Shown here piece by piece: positions 17,449 to 26,622 of a stretch of DNA of 64,000 nt; positions within the stretch are counted from its first letter, which is position 1, and the number at the start of each line of letters is the position of its first letter. This DNA is from Caldilineaceae bacterium (GTDB lineage: Bacteria; Chloroflexota; Anaerolineae; Caldilineales; Caldilineaceae), in NCBI GenBank assembly GCA_022842065.1, contig JALHQH010000037.1:54935-118934 (forward strand), in the 5' to 3' direction. The notes beneath the pieces were generated by a model. It had not been told where the DNA came from. It made no database searches and was given only the letters and a program-made list of their open reading frames with translations. Position numbers and translations under genes: made by a program.

Positions 17449-20400
17449 ATGAACAGTGCAGAAGCGTACATTCCGACTGACCGGCGCGCCGCACTGCTTA
17501 CCCAACAAGAATTACCGACCACGGATTGGGGAGCGGTGCTCTTTGTCGATATCTCCGGCTTTACCCCACTGACGGGGGCGTTGCAACGCGCCTATGGTCC
17601 ACGGCGCGGGGCCGAAGAACTCACCCGCCAGCTCAACCGCGTTTACACGGCACTGATCGATGCGGTTGAAGCGTATAACGGCAGTGTGATTGGCTTTAGC
17701 GGCGACGCGATTACCTGCTGGTTTGGGGAAAATGATGACACTCAATCATCAACCCCCTCTAGCAACCATCCTGCCCATACACCGATTTTAGCCGCCGTCA
17801 GCGCCGCCCTGGCCCTCCAGACTGCCATGGCGGCCGTCCAGGCCATCACGCTGGCTGGCGGGTCAACCATTAGATTGGGGGTGAAAGCCGCATTGGCGGC
17901 CGGTATGGTCCGCCGTTTCATAGTTGGCGATCCGGCCATTCAGTTGATTGATGTGCTCGCCGGCACGACCCTTGATCGTATGGCGGCTGCGGAACAGTTG
18001 GCGCAACAGGGGGAACTAGTGCTCGACGCCGCAACGGCAGCGCTGGTGCAAGCAGAATTAGTGGTTGAAGCGTGGCGCGCCCAACCGGCAGCCGAAGATA
18101 GCAGTGATGGATTTGCCGTGGTCAGCGCCTTGCGCCGCGCGTCGGTACGGCAACGTCCGCCACCGTTGCGCCCCCTCCCGGAAAAGGTTGTCCGCAGTTG
18201 GGTATTGCCGGCCATTTATGAACGGATTCAAAATCAACAGGGGCGCTTTCTGGCCGAGTTACGCCCCGCGGCCGCGCTCTTTGTCAAATTTACCGGCATC
18301 GACTATGACGGTGACAGCGCAGCGCCGGCCAAGCTCAACAGTTACGTCAACTGGATGCAACGGATTATCAACCAACACGAGGGCGCGCTGATTCAGTTAA
18401 CTACGGGGGATAAAGGTAGCTATCTCTATGCCGCCTTTGGCGCGCCGATTGCCCATGATGATGACATGGTGCGCGCCACCGCGGTCGGGTTGGCACTGCG
18501 CCAGCCGCCCCCAGAGTGTCCCTTTATCAGCTCGATCCAGATTGGGATCAGCTATGGCATGATGCGCGTTGGTGCCTATGGCAGTGAAGGGCGGCGCACC
18601 TATGGCGTGCTGGGCAACGAAACCATCATGGCCGCCCGCCTGATGACCCATGCCCAACCGGGTCAGGTCGTCGTCAGTGCAGTTGTGGCCGAGGCAATTA
18701 GTGACCGCTACGAAGTAGTGGCACTCGGTAGCTTTCAGCTCAAAGGGAAAAGTGAAGCGCAACCACTCTTTGCGGTGCTCCAACCACAGCTTGAATCACA
18801 CATGAGCAAAAAGCTTTACACTACTCCATTGGTGGGTCGTGAAGCAGAATTAGCACTTTTGACGCAGGTGGCCGCGCAAGTCCAGGCCGCGCAGGGGCAG
18901 ATCGTGCGGATCGAGGGCAATGCCGGCCTGGGCAAAAGCCATCTGGTCGCGGCGTTTACCCAGCTTGCCCAAGGCATGGGGTTTCACGTGGTTGTTGCCG
19001 GCGGCCAAAGTACCGCGCAAGACACCGCCTACTTTGTGATTCGCCAGTTGATGCAGATGTTGTTAGGGCTTGAAGCCATTGGGGAGCAGAGGGTTGAGGC
19101 ACAGATCGCCACGTTAACGCGACAGCTAACCACGGCGAATCCGAGTTGGAGCTTGCGCATCCCCCTGCTCGGCGATCTGCTGGGTTTGCCGCTTGTCGAC
19201 AACGCCACGACTGCGGCCTTTGATGCCCGGCTACGGCAGGAAGCGTTGGTCACGTTGACGGTGGAAATCTTTCAGCACTATGCCCAGCAACAAAAACGAT
19301 TGCTGCTCCTGGAAGATATCCACTGGCTTGATGAGGCATCACAAGGAATTGTGCTGGCACTGGCGCGCACTGTACCCAACATGCCGCTGTTGCTCCTGCT
19401 TGTCCACCGCCCATCGGTGCGCGAGCAGGAAACTTTTTTGACCCAAATCGCCGCGCTACCGGCACAAACGCACATTGCGCTGCCGGAATTGACCGCGCTG
19501 GGGACCAGCGAGCTCGTGGGTCAGCGACTACAAGGCACGATCTCAGGGTTGGCGGCATCGCTTATTCAAATCCAGGCACAGGGCAATCCCTTCTTCACAG
19601 AGGAATTGGTCGATGCCCTGCTGGAAAGTGACCAGTTGCAACAGCAGGGGGCAGTGTGGACCCTGGCGCCTGCCTTACAGGAACGATTGCGTAACGCCGG
19701 CTGCCTCCTACGCGAGCAAGGTGAGGAGGTGGTCAATCCCGCAGCCTCACTGTCCGCCGTTGATCTCGGTATGCCCAGCACGATCCAGGGGATTATCCTC
19801 GCGCGCTTGGATCGCCTGCCGGAGCCGGTGAAGTTGACGGTCAAGGTAGCCAGTGTCATTGGTCGTGTTTTTAGTCATGATCTGCTTTTACAGGCGCATC
19901 CCGTCGCGGCCTTGCATGAAACATTGGATCAAGAAGTAGCGACGCTGCTGGCTCGCGAATTTGCGCGGCTGGAAGCCCCGGCCCCCCGCCCGGTTTACAT
20001 TTTTAAACATAATATTACCCAGGAGGTGGTCTACCAGACGCTGCTGAGCGATCAGCGTAACGAGCTACATTTGGGGGTGGCGACAGCCCTGGAACGCTTA
20101 CAGCCGGAAAGTATTGAAGCGCTGGCGCTGCACTACTATAACAGCAATCTGGAGCAGCCGCCGATCCGCGATAAAGCCTTGCATTATCTGGAGGCCGCCG
20201 GGATACGCACCAAACATGACTACGCGAACGAAACGGCACTCAGTTATTTTGAGCGGGCGCTGGGCCTGGCAACCAAGGCCGATTGGCTAAAAGCCAAAGT
20301 TGAGATTTTACATATCCTGGGGCGAAGGGCTGAGGAAGAGCAAACAATCACCCAACTTGCCGAAGTGGCAGAGGCCAAGCTGGGCGAAGTAGCATTACTG

Positions 20401-21777
20401 CGGGGTAGCTATTATGAAGCAGTAAGTGACTATGAACAGGCGCAACAATCGCTTGAGCAAGCGTTGATTTACCATCGTGAACACAATGATGTCCGTGGTG
20501 AAGTAAAGTGTATGAGCCAGTTAGGGTTAATTTTTGTACGGCAAGGGGACTATGAGGCCGCACAACACTCCTATCAACGGGCCTTAGCGTTAACCCAGCA
20601 GAGTGCGCAAGCAAATAAAGATCAAGCGCCCTTACTTTACGGGTTGAGTGTGGTTAACCGCCAGTTGGGCAATTATCCAGCCGCCATTTCCCATTTACAA
20701 ACAGCCTTAGGCTTTTATCGAGACGCCGACAATCGCCAAGGGGAAGCACAAATCTTGAATGCCCTCGGCACCGTTGCTTATTTACAACGGGATTATGGTC
20801 AGGCAGAAACCTTTTATCGACAAGCACTGACGATTCAGCAGATGATTGGCGATCGTGCCGGGGAAAGTGGCAGCTTGATGAGCTTGGGACAGACCGCGCG
20901 CACCCAGGGTGACTACAGCAAGGCCGCCACCCTCATTGCCGACGCCATGACAATGTTCCAAGCACAAAACAATCGCTGGTGGGAAAAAATTGGCCAGATT
21001 GAATTGGGCATTATTGCCCTGCTAACCGGTAACTTGTCACTGGCAACCGGGTATTTTGAACAAGGTGTCGAATTAAGTCGAGCCATCGGCGATACGACAG
21101 GAGAAGCGATTGCCCTGCTGAACCTGGGACAAACAAAACGTGATCAGGCAGATTATGCTAGCGCACAAGCGATGCTTTTACAGAGCAAGCGCATTGCGGA
21201 TCAGCAAGGTGATAAAGAACTAACGGCCCAATGTTGGAGTGATCTAGCCCTTTGTTCACTTTATTTAGGTAGATTCCAGGAAACGATTGAGCGGTCACAG
21301 CAGGCCTTGGCCCTATTCACAGCCTTAAAGATCCAGGCGGCGTTGACTACGGAACTCTGCACCCTGGCAGAGGCCTATCTACAATTGCAGCAGCCGGCAG
21401 AGGCAGCAATTTACATCAACCAGGCATTTCAGTTGCTGAACGAACTGGGTGGCGAAGGTCCTGACTACCCACAACGTGATTATTTAGTCTGCTATCGCAT
21501 TTTCAAACACTTGGCACAATTTGAGGCGGCACACCTTGCGCTCGCCAAAGCGGACTTCTTACGGCAACAAAAAGCGCAGCAGATTAGCGATCAGGCCATG
21601 CGCACCTCGTTTCTAGAGAATGTCGCCTTCAATCGCCAGATTCAGGAGGCGGTCGCCCAACAAGCGCACCTTGTGCAGAACGCAGTAAGCTTTGTCACAG
21701 AGGACACAGGTAACACAGAGGGCACAGGGAACACAGAGCAGGTCATTTCCGCTGTGTTCCCTGTGGTTGATGCGTAA
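17449..21777 (+). CDS. Soluble adenylyl cyclase-like protein: two cyclase domains, AAA ATPase, TPR
   Basis: The protein has 1442 residues. Domain C1 starts near residue 25 with LFVDISGFTPLT (metal Asp) and FSGDAITCWFG (second metal Asp). Domain C2 near 275 reads LFVKFTGID, with Lys in place of the first Asp, and keeps GDKGSYLYAAFGAP and AARLM. Then come an AAA/STAND ATPase with Walker A GNAGLGKS (490-497) and Walker B LLLLEDIHWLDE (about 617-628), a winged/helical region, and TPR repeats over about 930-1400. This order equals mammalian soluble adenylyl cyclase, where C1 gives the metals and a degenerate C2 completes one active site. It may make cAMP in response to a ligand sensed by the AAA/TPR part, or serve only as a regulator. 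A Crp-family gene lies 3.5 kb away. The last 25 residues are encoded by a dispersed repeat. Confidence 0.88.
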   Translation: MNSAEAYIPTDRRAALLTQQELPTTDWGAVLFVDISGFTPLTGALQRAYGPRRGAEELTRQLNRVYTALIDAVEAYNGSVIGFSGDAITCWFGENDDTQSSTPSSNHPAHTPILAAVSAALALQTAMAAVQAITLAGGSTIRLGVKAALAAGMVRRFIVGDPAIQLIDVLAGTTLDRMAAAEQLAQQGELVLDAATAALVQAELVVEAWRAQPAAEDSSDGFAVVSALRRASVRQRPPPLRPLPEKVVRSWVLPAIYERIQNQQGRFLAELRPAAALFVKFTGIDYDGDSAAPAKLNSYVNWMQRIINQHEGALIQLTTGDKGSYLYAAFGAPIAHDDDMVRATAVGLALRQPPPECPFISSIQIGISYGMMRVGAYGSEGRRTYGVLGNETIMAARLMTHAQPGQVVVSAVVAEAISDRYEVVALGSFQLKGKSEAQPLFAVLQPQLESHMSKKLYTTPLVGREAELALLTQVAAQVQAAQGQIVRIEGNAGLGKSHLVAAFTQLAQGMGFHVVVAGGQSTAQDTAYFVIRQLMQMLLGLEAIGEQRVEAQIATLTRQLTTANPSWSLRIPLLGDLLGLPLVDNATTAAFDARLRQEALVTLTVEIFQHYAQQQKRLLLLEDIHWLDEASQGIVLALARTVPNMPLLLLLVHRPSVREQETFLTQIAALPAQTHIALPELTALGTSELVGQRLQGTISGLAASLIQIQAQGNPFFTEELVDALLESDQLQQQGAVWTLAPALQERLRNAGCLLREQGEEVVNPAASLSAVDLGMPSTIQGIILARLDRLPEPVKLTVKVASVIGRVFSHDLLLQAHPVAALHETLDQEVATLLAREFARLEAPAPRPVYIFKHNITQEVVYQTLLSDQRNELHLGVATALERLQPESIEALALHYYNSNLEQPPIRDKALHYLEAAGIRTKHDYANETALSYFERALGLATKADWLKAKVEILHILGRRAEEEQTITQLAEVAEAKLGEVALLRGSYYEAVSDYEQAQQSLEQALIYHREHNDVRGEVKCMSQLGLIFVRQGDYEAAQHSYQRALALTQQSAQANKDQAPLLYGLSVVNRQLGNYPAAISHLQTALGFYRDADNRQGEAQILNALGTVAYLQRDYGQAETFYRQALTIQQMIGDRAGESGSLMSLGQTARTQGDYSKAATLIADAMTMFQAQNNRWWEKIGQIELGIIALLTGNLSLATGYFEQGVELSRAIGDTTGEAIALLNLGQTKRDQADYASAQAMLLQSKRIADQQGDKELTAQCWSDLALCSLYLGRFQETIERSQQALALFTALKIQAALTTELCTLAEAYLQLQQPAEAAIYINQAFQLLNELGGEGPDYPQRDYLVCYRIFKHLAQFEAAHLALAKADFLRQQKAQQISDQAMRTSFLENVAFNRQIQEAVAQQAHLVQNAVSFVTEDTGNTEGTGNTEQVISAVFPVVDA
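21723..21765. repeat. Inverted repeat overlapping the cyclase-like gene's 3' end
   Basis: Fourteen-base arms CACAGGGAACACAG and its complement (21752-21765) lie inside the last codons of the large gene and just before the convergent gene's stop. It can serve as a terminator for both and explains the low-complexity protein tail. Confidence 0.65.
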
Positions 21778-21783
21778 CGCCGA

Positions 21784-24700
21784 TTAACGTTGAATCAATG
21801 GCAGGTAGACCACGTCGTCTAGTGGCTGCGTTTGCAATACCGCATATATGCCGACCCCCGCGCTGGAAGCTGAGGCCAATTCATTGCCGGCCGGCTCGGT
21901 TGCCCGCGTCGTTTCCAGAGGTAACCACTGTTGCCCATCCCAGAAGTGCAGGGCATAGGTTTCAGTCCCACCATTTGCGGCGGCTTGCAAGGGCAAAAGC
22001 CGATCAAAACGGAGATTAATCGAACCAGCATCGACTAGACGGTTTGGATAAGCAATCAGGCGGTAAGGCTGGCCGACGAGGGTTGAATTACTGGGCAAAG
22101 GTGGAGAACCGGCCATACTTTGTAGCGCAATAAATTCGCCACTCTGCAGGGTCAGCCCAGCCCGTGCCACAAAAAAGGCGCGCCCATTTGAGGAGGAAAT
22201 GATGGGCGCAAAGCCTAATTGACTCTTCGGCCCCGGCAACCCACCGCCCCCTACCCCATAATCAACCAATGCCTCGCGGCGCGGATCAGTACCATCCGGC
22301 GCTTCGCTTTCATCGACCCAGAGTTGGACATAGGCCGCCGGGGTGAAGGGCAGATCCACTCGACCGCTGTAGCTGTTCGCCGCCCCGGTTAAGGTTATTT
22401 CGCTGAAGGTAGTCTCATGCTCGGGATAGACGCGCGCCTTGAGCACAACGGCCGGCTCAACCGGCTGGGTCACCGAGATCACCAGTGATGTACCACCAGG
22501 AAGCGTCGGCGTCACCGGGTTGATCAGCATGATCGGTGCCCATGCGCCATCCTTTTCGAGGAAGAGGGTGTTATCACCCCCACTAATCGTCTCACAGCCA
22601 TATTGGTTACGCGGTGTCGCCGGTGCCACCGCATTGCTATCAATGTCGATCAGACAGAGCCGGTCACCGGCCTGCGCACCAAAGAGCTGCACTTGGGTGC
22701 TGCCCGCGTTTGGTTTACCCTGGTCGATCACGCGATCAGCGCGGTAGATCACGGCGCGGGCCTTGCTGGAGGCCGTCTCGCCATCGCGGTAATCCAGGTC
22801 AAAGAGCTGATTGACCACCGGCGTGGTGGCGTCTGTCGGTGGCACAAAGTTCACCTGAGTCAACGCCGCCGGCAGCGCCGCGGGACCGGCATTAGCCGTT
22901 GGGGCGGCCAGCCAGGGGTACCAGAGGCGCATCGTCTCCCATTCGGTCCGCTGCAACTGGTCGTTGTGCGACGTATGTAAACAATTGTTATTCCAATGTG
23001 TTTGATCAAAAACAAACTCGGTATTCTCTGGAAAGTAGACCCAGCCCATCGCACTGCCGGTACAGCTATAAACACTCTCGATCACAAAGTCATTACGAAA
23101 GCGGAAATAGGTGTCATCGAGGAAGAGCAGATAGTGACCCAACTCATGCGCCAAGACGGACGACCAATCTTCACTGGTATCAAGGGTGGGGCTGATTGGT
23201 GCCGTAGGCAAGCCATAGCGGTTCCAGGTCGCGCCCATGTAGGCACGCCCCGGCTCGTAGACCAATTTGTGTTTATCGCCCGTGCCATCCCAAAAGGGAT
23301 CAACCGTTGAGACGTCAACCATGCCACCAATGTCGGCTTCGGGGCGCATACTGTTGCTGGCAAAGAGCCAGACATCGGCAGCATCCCAATTTTCATAGTT
23401 CTGGTGGACGGTGATGGTGCCCAATGCCATCTGCCCATTGGTAAAGTCATAGAATTTGTCCGAGGCGAGCAGCAAGTTGGCCTGCAACTGCGCTTTATAA
23501 GTCGGATCACCTTCCAGATTCCACTGTGCCGCAACGTTGAGGTTGTGCAGCATTAAGGGCTGCTGGCGGTCAACCACCAGCGTCATAATGCCCTGCGGGG
23601 GGCCATTATAAGCAGCGGCGTTCACGGTCTGTGCCGCGCCACTGGTGTAGTACAAACTATAAGTATCGGTCGCCGAGATCGGCACCATGGCCCAAACACC
23701 GGCACCGTCGGCGATCTGGGCGCGGTTGGTGACAAAACCGGCGTTGTCAACCGTATGCACGGTGCCTGTGGTGGTGTTATAAACCTGGGCGTTGGTGGCG
23801 GCCTGACAGTTGGTGGCCGATACCCAACAGACACGAATCGGGCAGGTCGGCTGGGCCAATTGGGCCTGCACCCAGGTGACCGGCGAAATCGGGTTCTCAC
23901 GGGTCGGCCAGCCATAGTCAACGCCGTTGTCGGTGATCCACTGGTGGTAGAGCGCCAGGCCAAAGGGTTGGCCACAAGTCGCGGACAACGCAGCCAAGGG
24001 CACTTGAAACTCGGCCACTTCGACATTGCGCGCAGTCGTCGCCGGGGCAGCTACTGCACGCCAGCCGTCAACTGTACTCTGCACCCAAGGGCTGGTTTGG
24101 CTGCCGGTCCCCTGGAAAGTGCTGTTCGCGCCATCAACCACGCGCACGCGCAGTGAATAATCCTCAGCTTCCGCATATTTTTCCTGGCCATTATCCCGAT
24201 CCAGGTAGAGGCCAAAGTGACGTTGGACAAAAGTGCCGGGTGTACCTTCAGCACAGACCCGGAGAAATTCCTGATCCTGCTTAAGATAAAGGGTGCCGAC
24301 CGCACCATTGAGGTCGACATATTGCTGGCGCAAGGCCCCGGCATATTCGCTGTTCGTATCACAAATCGCATCGAGCTTGCTGCCCGTGTCGACAAGCGGT
24401 ATGGTGACTTGGGCCGGCGGCGGGGTGTATTCGATGATCAGTTCGGGTGGGAAACGCCCTTCCACGCTGTCAAAAGTGCGACCAGCGGAGAAATTGTCAC
24501 CATGGATCAGCAGCCCATAATTTTGATGGCGAAAGGGTTGGTAGAGCCAGTTTTCCACTAGCGGCAGCAGATCCGCGCTGACGCGGATTGCGCGCTGCCC
24601 CGGCGACGCCAGAGTGACTCTAGACGCCGCCGATGTTGGGGCGCTGCGCCAGGTAACGCTGGACGCACTCCAACTTTCGGTAATCTGATCGACGGCAAGA

Positions 24701-25056
24701 GTCCAAACGTCATCACCATTAAAATCATTCTGGTACAGACGTAACTCGGCACGCTCAATAATCGAACCGGCGGGAATCGCGCTGAGATCAAAGCGCAGCA
24801 ACGTGCGCGATTGAATGACCGCGGTGAGATTCGTTGCCGTCACCGCCAGATCAGAAGCGGCCGCAAAGTTGGTATCAGGACGATTGGAAGCAATATAAGT
24901 ATCCTCGACCGGTGTCAGCGTCACGAAGGCGGTGGTTGCCAGGGTAGACAAAGCAGCCGGCGCAGCTGTCACTTGTGCGTGCGCTGTAACCAGCACCCAT
25001 CGCCCGGTGATCACAATGAAGAACAAGAGTAAAATGTGTCTACTAAGTCGAACCAT
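21784..25056 (-). CDS. Secreted DNRLRE-domain protein with HExxH metallopeptidase signature
   Basis: The protein has 1090 residues. ATG 25056 follows AAGGAG; a signal peptide ends near AHAQ. Residues about 45-215 form a DNRLRE/CBM96-like beta-sandwich (DTYIASNRPDTNF, RTLLRFDLSAIP, GLLIHGD). A middle region of unknown fold follows. Near residue 635 lies AHELGHYLLFLDD (His637, Glu638, His641), the zinc site of a metallopeptidase, with FVIESVYSCTGSAMG downstream. The C-terminal 350 residues are beta-rich and may be Ig-like. It is probably an extracellular or surface protease, perhaps binding polysaccharide through the first domain. The family of the peptidase part is not recognised. Confidence 0.8.
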   Translation of the reverse strand: MVRLSRHILLLFFIVITGRWVLVTAHAQVTAAPAALSTLATTAFVTLTPVEDTYIASNRPDTNFAAASDLAVTATNLTAVIQSRTLLRFDLSAIPAGSIIERAELRLYQNDFNGDDVWTLAVDQITESWSASSVTWRSAPTSAASRVTLASPGQRAIRVSADLLPLVENWLYQPFRHQNYGLLIHGDNFSAGRTFDSVEGRFPPELIIEYTPPPAQVTIPLVDTGSKLDAICDTNSEYAGALRQQYVDLNGAVGTLYLKQDQEFLRVCAEGTPGTFVQRHFGLYLDRDNGQEKYAEAEDYSLRVRVVDGANSTFQGTGSQTSPWVQSTVDGWRAVAAPATTARNVEVAEFQVPLAALSATCGQPFGLALYHQWITDNGVDYGWPTRENPISPVTWVQAQLAQPTCPIRVCWVSATNCQAATNAQVYNTTTGTVHTVDNAGFVTNRAQIADGAGVWAMVPISATDTYSLYYTSGAAQTVNAAAYNGPPQGIMTLVVDRQQPLMLHNLNVAAQWNLEGDPTYKAQLQANLLLASDKFYDFTNGQMALGTITVHQNYENWDAADVWLFASNSMRPEADIGGMVDVSTVDPFWDGTGDKHKLVYEPGRAYMGATWNRYGLPTAPISPTLDTSEDWSSVLAHELGHYLLFLDDTYFRFRNDFVIESVYSCTGSAMGWVYFPENTEFVFDQTHWNNNCLHTSHNDQLQRTEWETMRLWYPWLAAPTANAGPAALPAALTQVNFVPPTDATTPVVNQLFDLDYRDGETASSKARAVIYRADRVIDQGKPNAGSTQVQLFGAQAGDRLCLIDIDSNAVAPATPRNQYGCETISGGDNTLFLEKDGAWAPIMLINPVTPTLPGGTSLVISVTQPVEPAVVLKARVYPEHETTFSEITLTGAANSYSGRVDLPFTPAAYVQLWVDESEAPDGTDPRREALVDYGVGGGGLPGPKSQLGFAPIISSSNGRAFFVARAGLTLQSGEFIALQSMAGSPPLPSNSTLVGQPYRLIAYPNRLVDAGSINLRFDRLLPLQAAANGGTETYALHFWDGQQWLPLETTRATEPAGNELASASSAGVGIYAVLQTQPLDDVVYLPLIQR

Positions 25057-25108
25057 GAATGTTTCTCCTTCATTGCAAAGGGCTGGGTGGGATAGGAAAA
25101 GCTAGGCA

Positions 25109-25148
25109 AAACGTGTAGTTCGCATCGGGGGATGCGAACTACACGTTT
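25109..25148. terminator. Inverted repeat between the Crp-family and DNRLRE genes
   Basis: Perfect 18-base arms (25109-25126 and 25131-25148) with a GGGG loop lie downstream of the Crp-family stop. A related GGGATGCAAACTACAC segment follows at about 25202. It is probably both a dispersed repeat and the Crp gene's terminator. Confidence 0.65.
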
Positions 25149-25244
25149 ACGTTCACATCCCCTAATGCGAACGGTCGCAGGCCGAGATGGGCTGCACGTC
25201 TGGGGATGCAAACTACACTGGGATCAAATTGCGCATTGCCCGCC

Positions 25245-25985
25245 CTACCAAGCACTATCACCCTGATTTGCTTCGATGCGGCTGTCCCGTTCGGCGATGA
25301 CCCGTTCCAGATCCAAGATGGTAATGACACCCTGATCAAATTCGAGCAGGCCACGCCGCCGCCATTCGCCCAGGATGCGATTGATCCACTCGCGCCGCGC
25401 CCCCACCATGGAGGCCAGGTCGCTTTGGCTTAGCCCCAGGTCGAGCACATAACGTTTGCCGGCTTCCACCTCTTCGCCGTAGCGTGCGGTGTTGTCGATC
25501 AGGATGTGCAGCAGGCGACCGGCCGCGTCAAACTGGGCAATCGACTCGGCATAGGCCGCGGTCCAGCGTAATTTGCCGGCCAAGAGCCGCGCCAGGTTGA
25601 TCGCCAACCCCGGCAAGGCAGTAAGATGGTGCAAAAAATGTTCCTGCGACATCACGAGCAAGGTCACCGCCCCCATCGCCTTGGCCGCGGTGGAGCGCGG
25701 TTCATTGTCGAGCGCGGCAAATTCACCCAGCACATCGTGAGTAGAAAAGATATCGATGGAGGTTTCATTGCCGGCTGGGCTGATTTTATAGATACGCACT
25801 TTACCTTTTAAGACGATATAAATTTCCCGACTTTCATCGCCTTGACGGAAGATCAGTTCATCTTTTTTATAATCGCGTGAGCGTAAATCGTCCACCAATG
25901 TGGTCAACTGTTTTTCACTGACCCCAGCAAAGAGGGGCACGGCTTGTAAGGTGGCAATGCGTCGCGCTTGCGTGCGGTCTTGCAT
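25245..25985 (-). CDS. Crp/Fnr-family transcription regulator
   Basis: The protein has 246 residues. The ATG at 25985 is preceded by GGGAG, so the longer frame up to 26165 is not used. A cyclic-nucleotide-binding fold spans about residues 15-125 ([57 protein letters not shown]). A Crp-type HTH spans about 155-215 with [23 protein letters not shown]. No Cys cluster for an Fnr iron-sulfur centre is present. The phosphate-binding segment [15 protein letters not shown] is close to the cAMP pocket consensus. A CRP-like box lies upstream, so it may control itself. Confidence 0.92.
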   Translation of the reverse strand: MQDRTQARRIATLQAVPLFAGVSEKQLTTLVDDLRSRDYKKDELIFRQGDESREIYIVLKGKVRIYKISPAGNETSIDIFSTHDVLGEFAALDNEPRSTAAKAMGAVTLLVMSQEHFLHHLTALPGLAINLARLLAGKLRWTAAYAESIAQFDAAGRLLHILIDNTARYGEEVEAGKRYVLDLGLSQSDLASMVGARREWINRILGEWRRRGLLEFDQGVITILDLERVIAERDSRIEANQGDSAW

Positions 25986-26048
25986 TTCTTCTCCCATTAG
26001 ATTACAGTTTATTTTTGATGACGGCTGTGTCCTGCGCAACGGCGCGCC

Positions 26049-26064
26049 TGTGTCGTAGATCACA
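26049..26064. promoter_or_regulatory. CRP-like operator upstream of the Crp-family gene
   Basis: TGTGTCGTAGATCACA matches the CRP consensus TGTGA-N6-TCACA at nine of ten fixed positions. It lies in the 197-bp gap shared by the Crp-family gene and the divergent DUF3307 gene, so it could regulate both. Confidence 0.6.
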
Positions 26065-26182
26065 CGTGCGCGGTGCAGTAAAAACTTGCGACCCGACTGT
26101 GTTTTGTTTAGCATAAGTCTCCCGTTCATTTTCGCGCACCCTAGCGCTAATATCAAGTTACTCATTTACAAAGCGTCAGCCC

Positions 26183-26545
26183 ATGAACATATTCACCTGG
26201 CTTGTCATCGGCCACCTCGTTGGCGACTGGATGTTACAGAACGATTGGATGGCGCGCGGCAAGGCGCGTCGCCTTTTTACCCAGGCCATTCTTGTCCACT
26301 GCACCGTCTACACCCTGGCCATCCTCCTCACCCTCTGGTTCGCCACCACCGGTAGTAAACTCGACCCACCCTATTTAACGTTCATTCTTGTCATTTTTAT
26401 ATCGCACTGGTTGATCGATGCCGGCAATCTGGCGGCACGCTGGGTGCGCTGGCTACGCCAAAGCCGGCTGCTTTTTGTGCGCATTATGGTTGACCAGACG
26501 ATGCATGTGCTGATTTTGGCAGCGCTGATGGAATGGTGGCTATAA
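26183..26545 (+). CDS. DUF3307 family small membrane protein
   Basis: The protein has 120 residues with about three to four hydrophobic segments. The opening GHLVGDWMLQNDWMA and the later FISHWLIDAGN are hallmarks of DUF3307, with His and Asp residues inside membrane segments. The function of the family is unknown. It is transcribed away from the Crp-family gene across a shared regulatory gap. Confidence 0.85.
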   Translation: MNIFTWLVIGHLVGDWMLQNDWMARGKARRLFTQAILVHCTVYTLAILLTLWFATTGSKLDPPYLTFILVIFISHWLIDAGNLAARWVRWLRQSRLLFVRIMVDQTMHVLILAALMEWWL

Positions 26546-26622
26546 ATCTGATAATAATTAATTGAAAATTGAGAATGATTAATTGTTAATGTTCGACCTT
26601 CACCCAACTAGCGGAGATAGAT

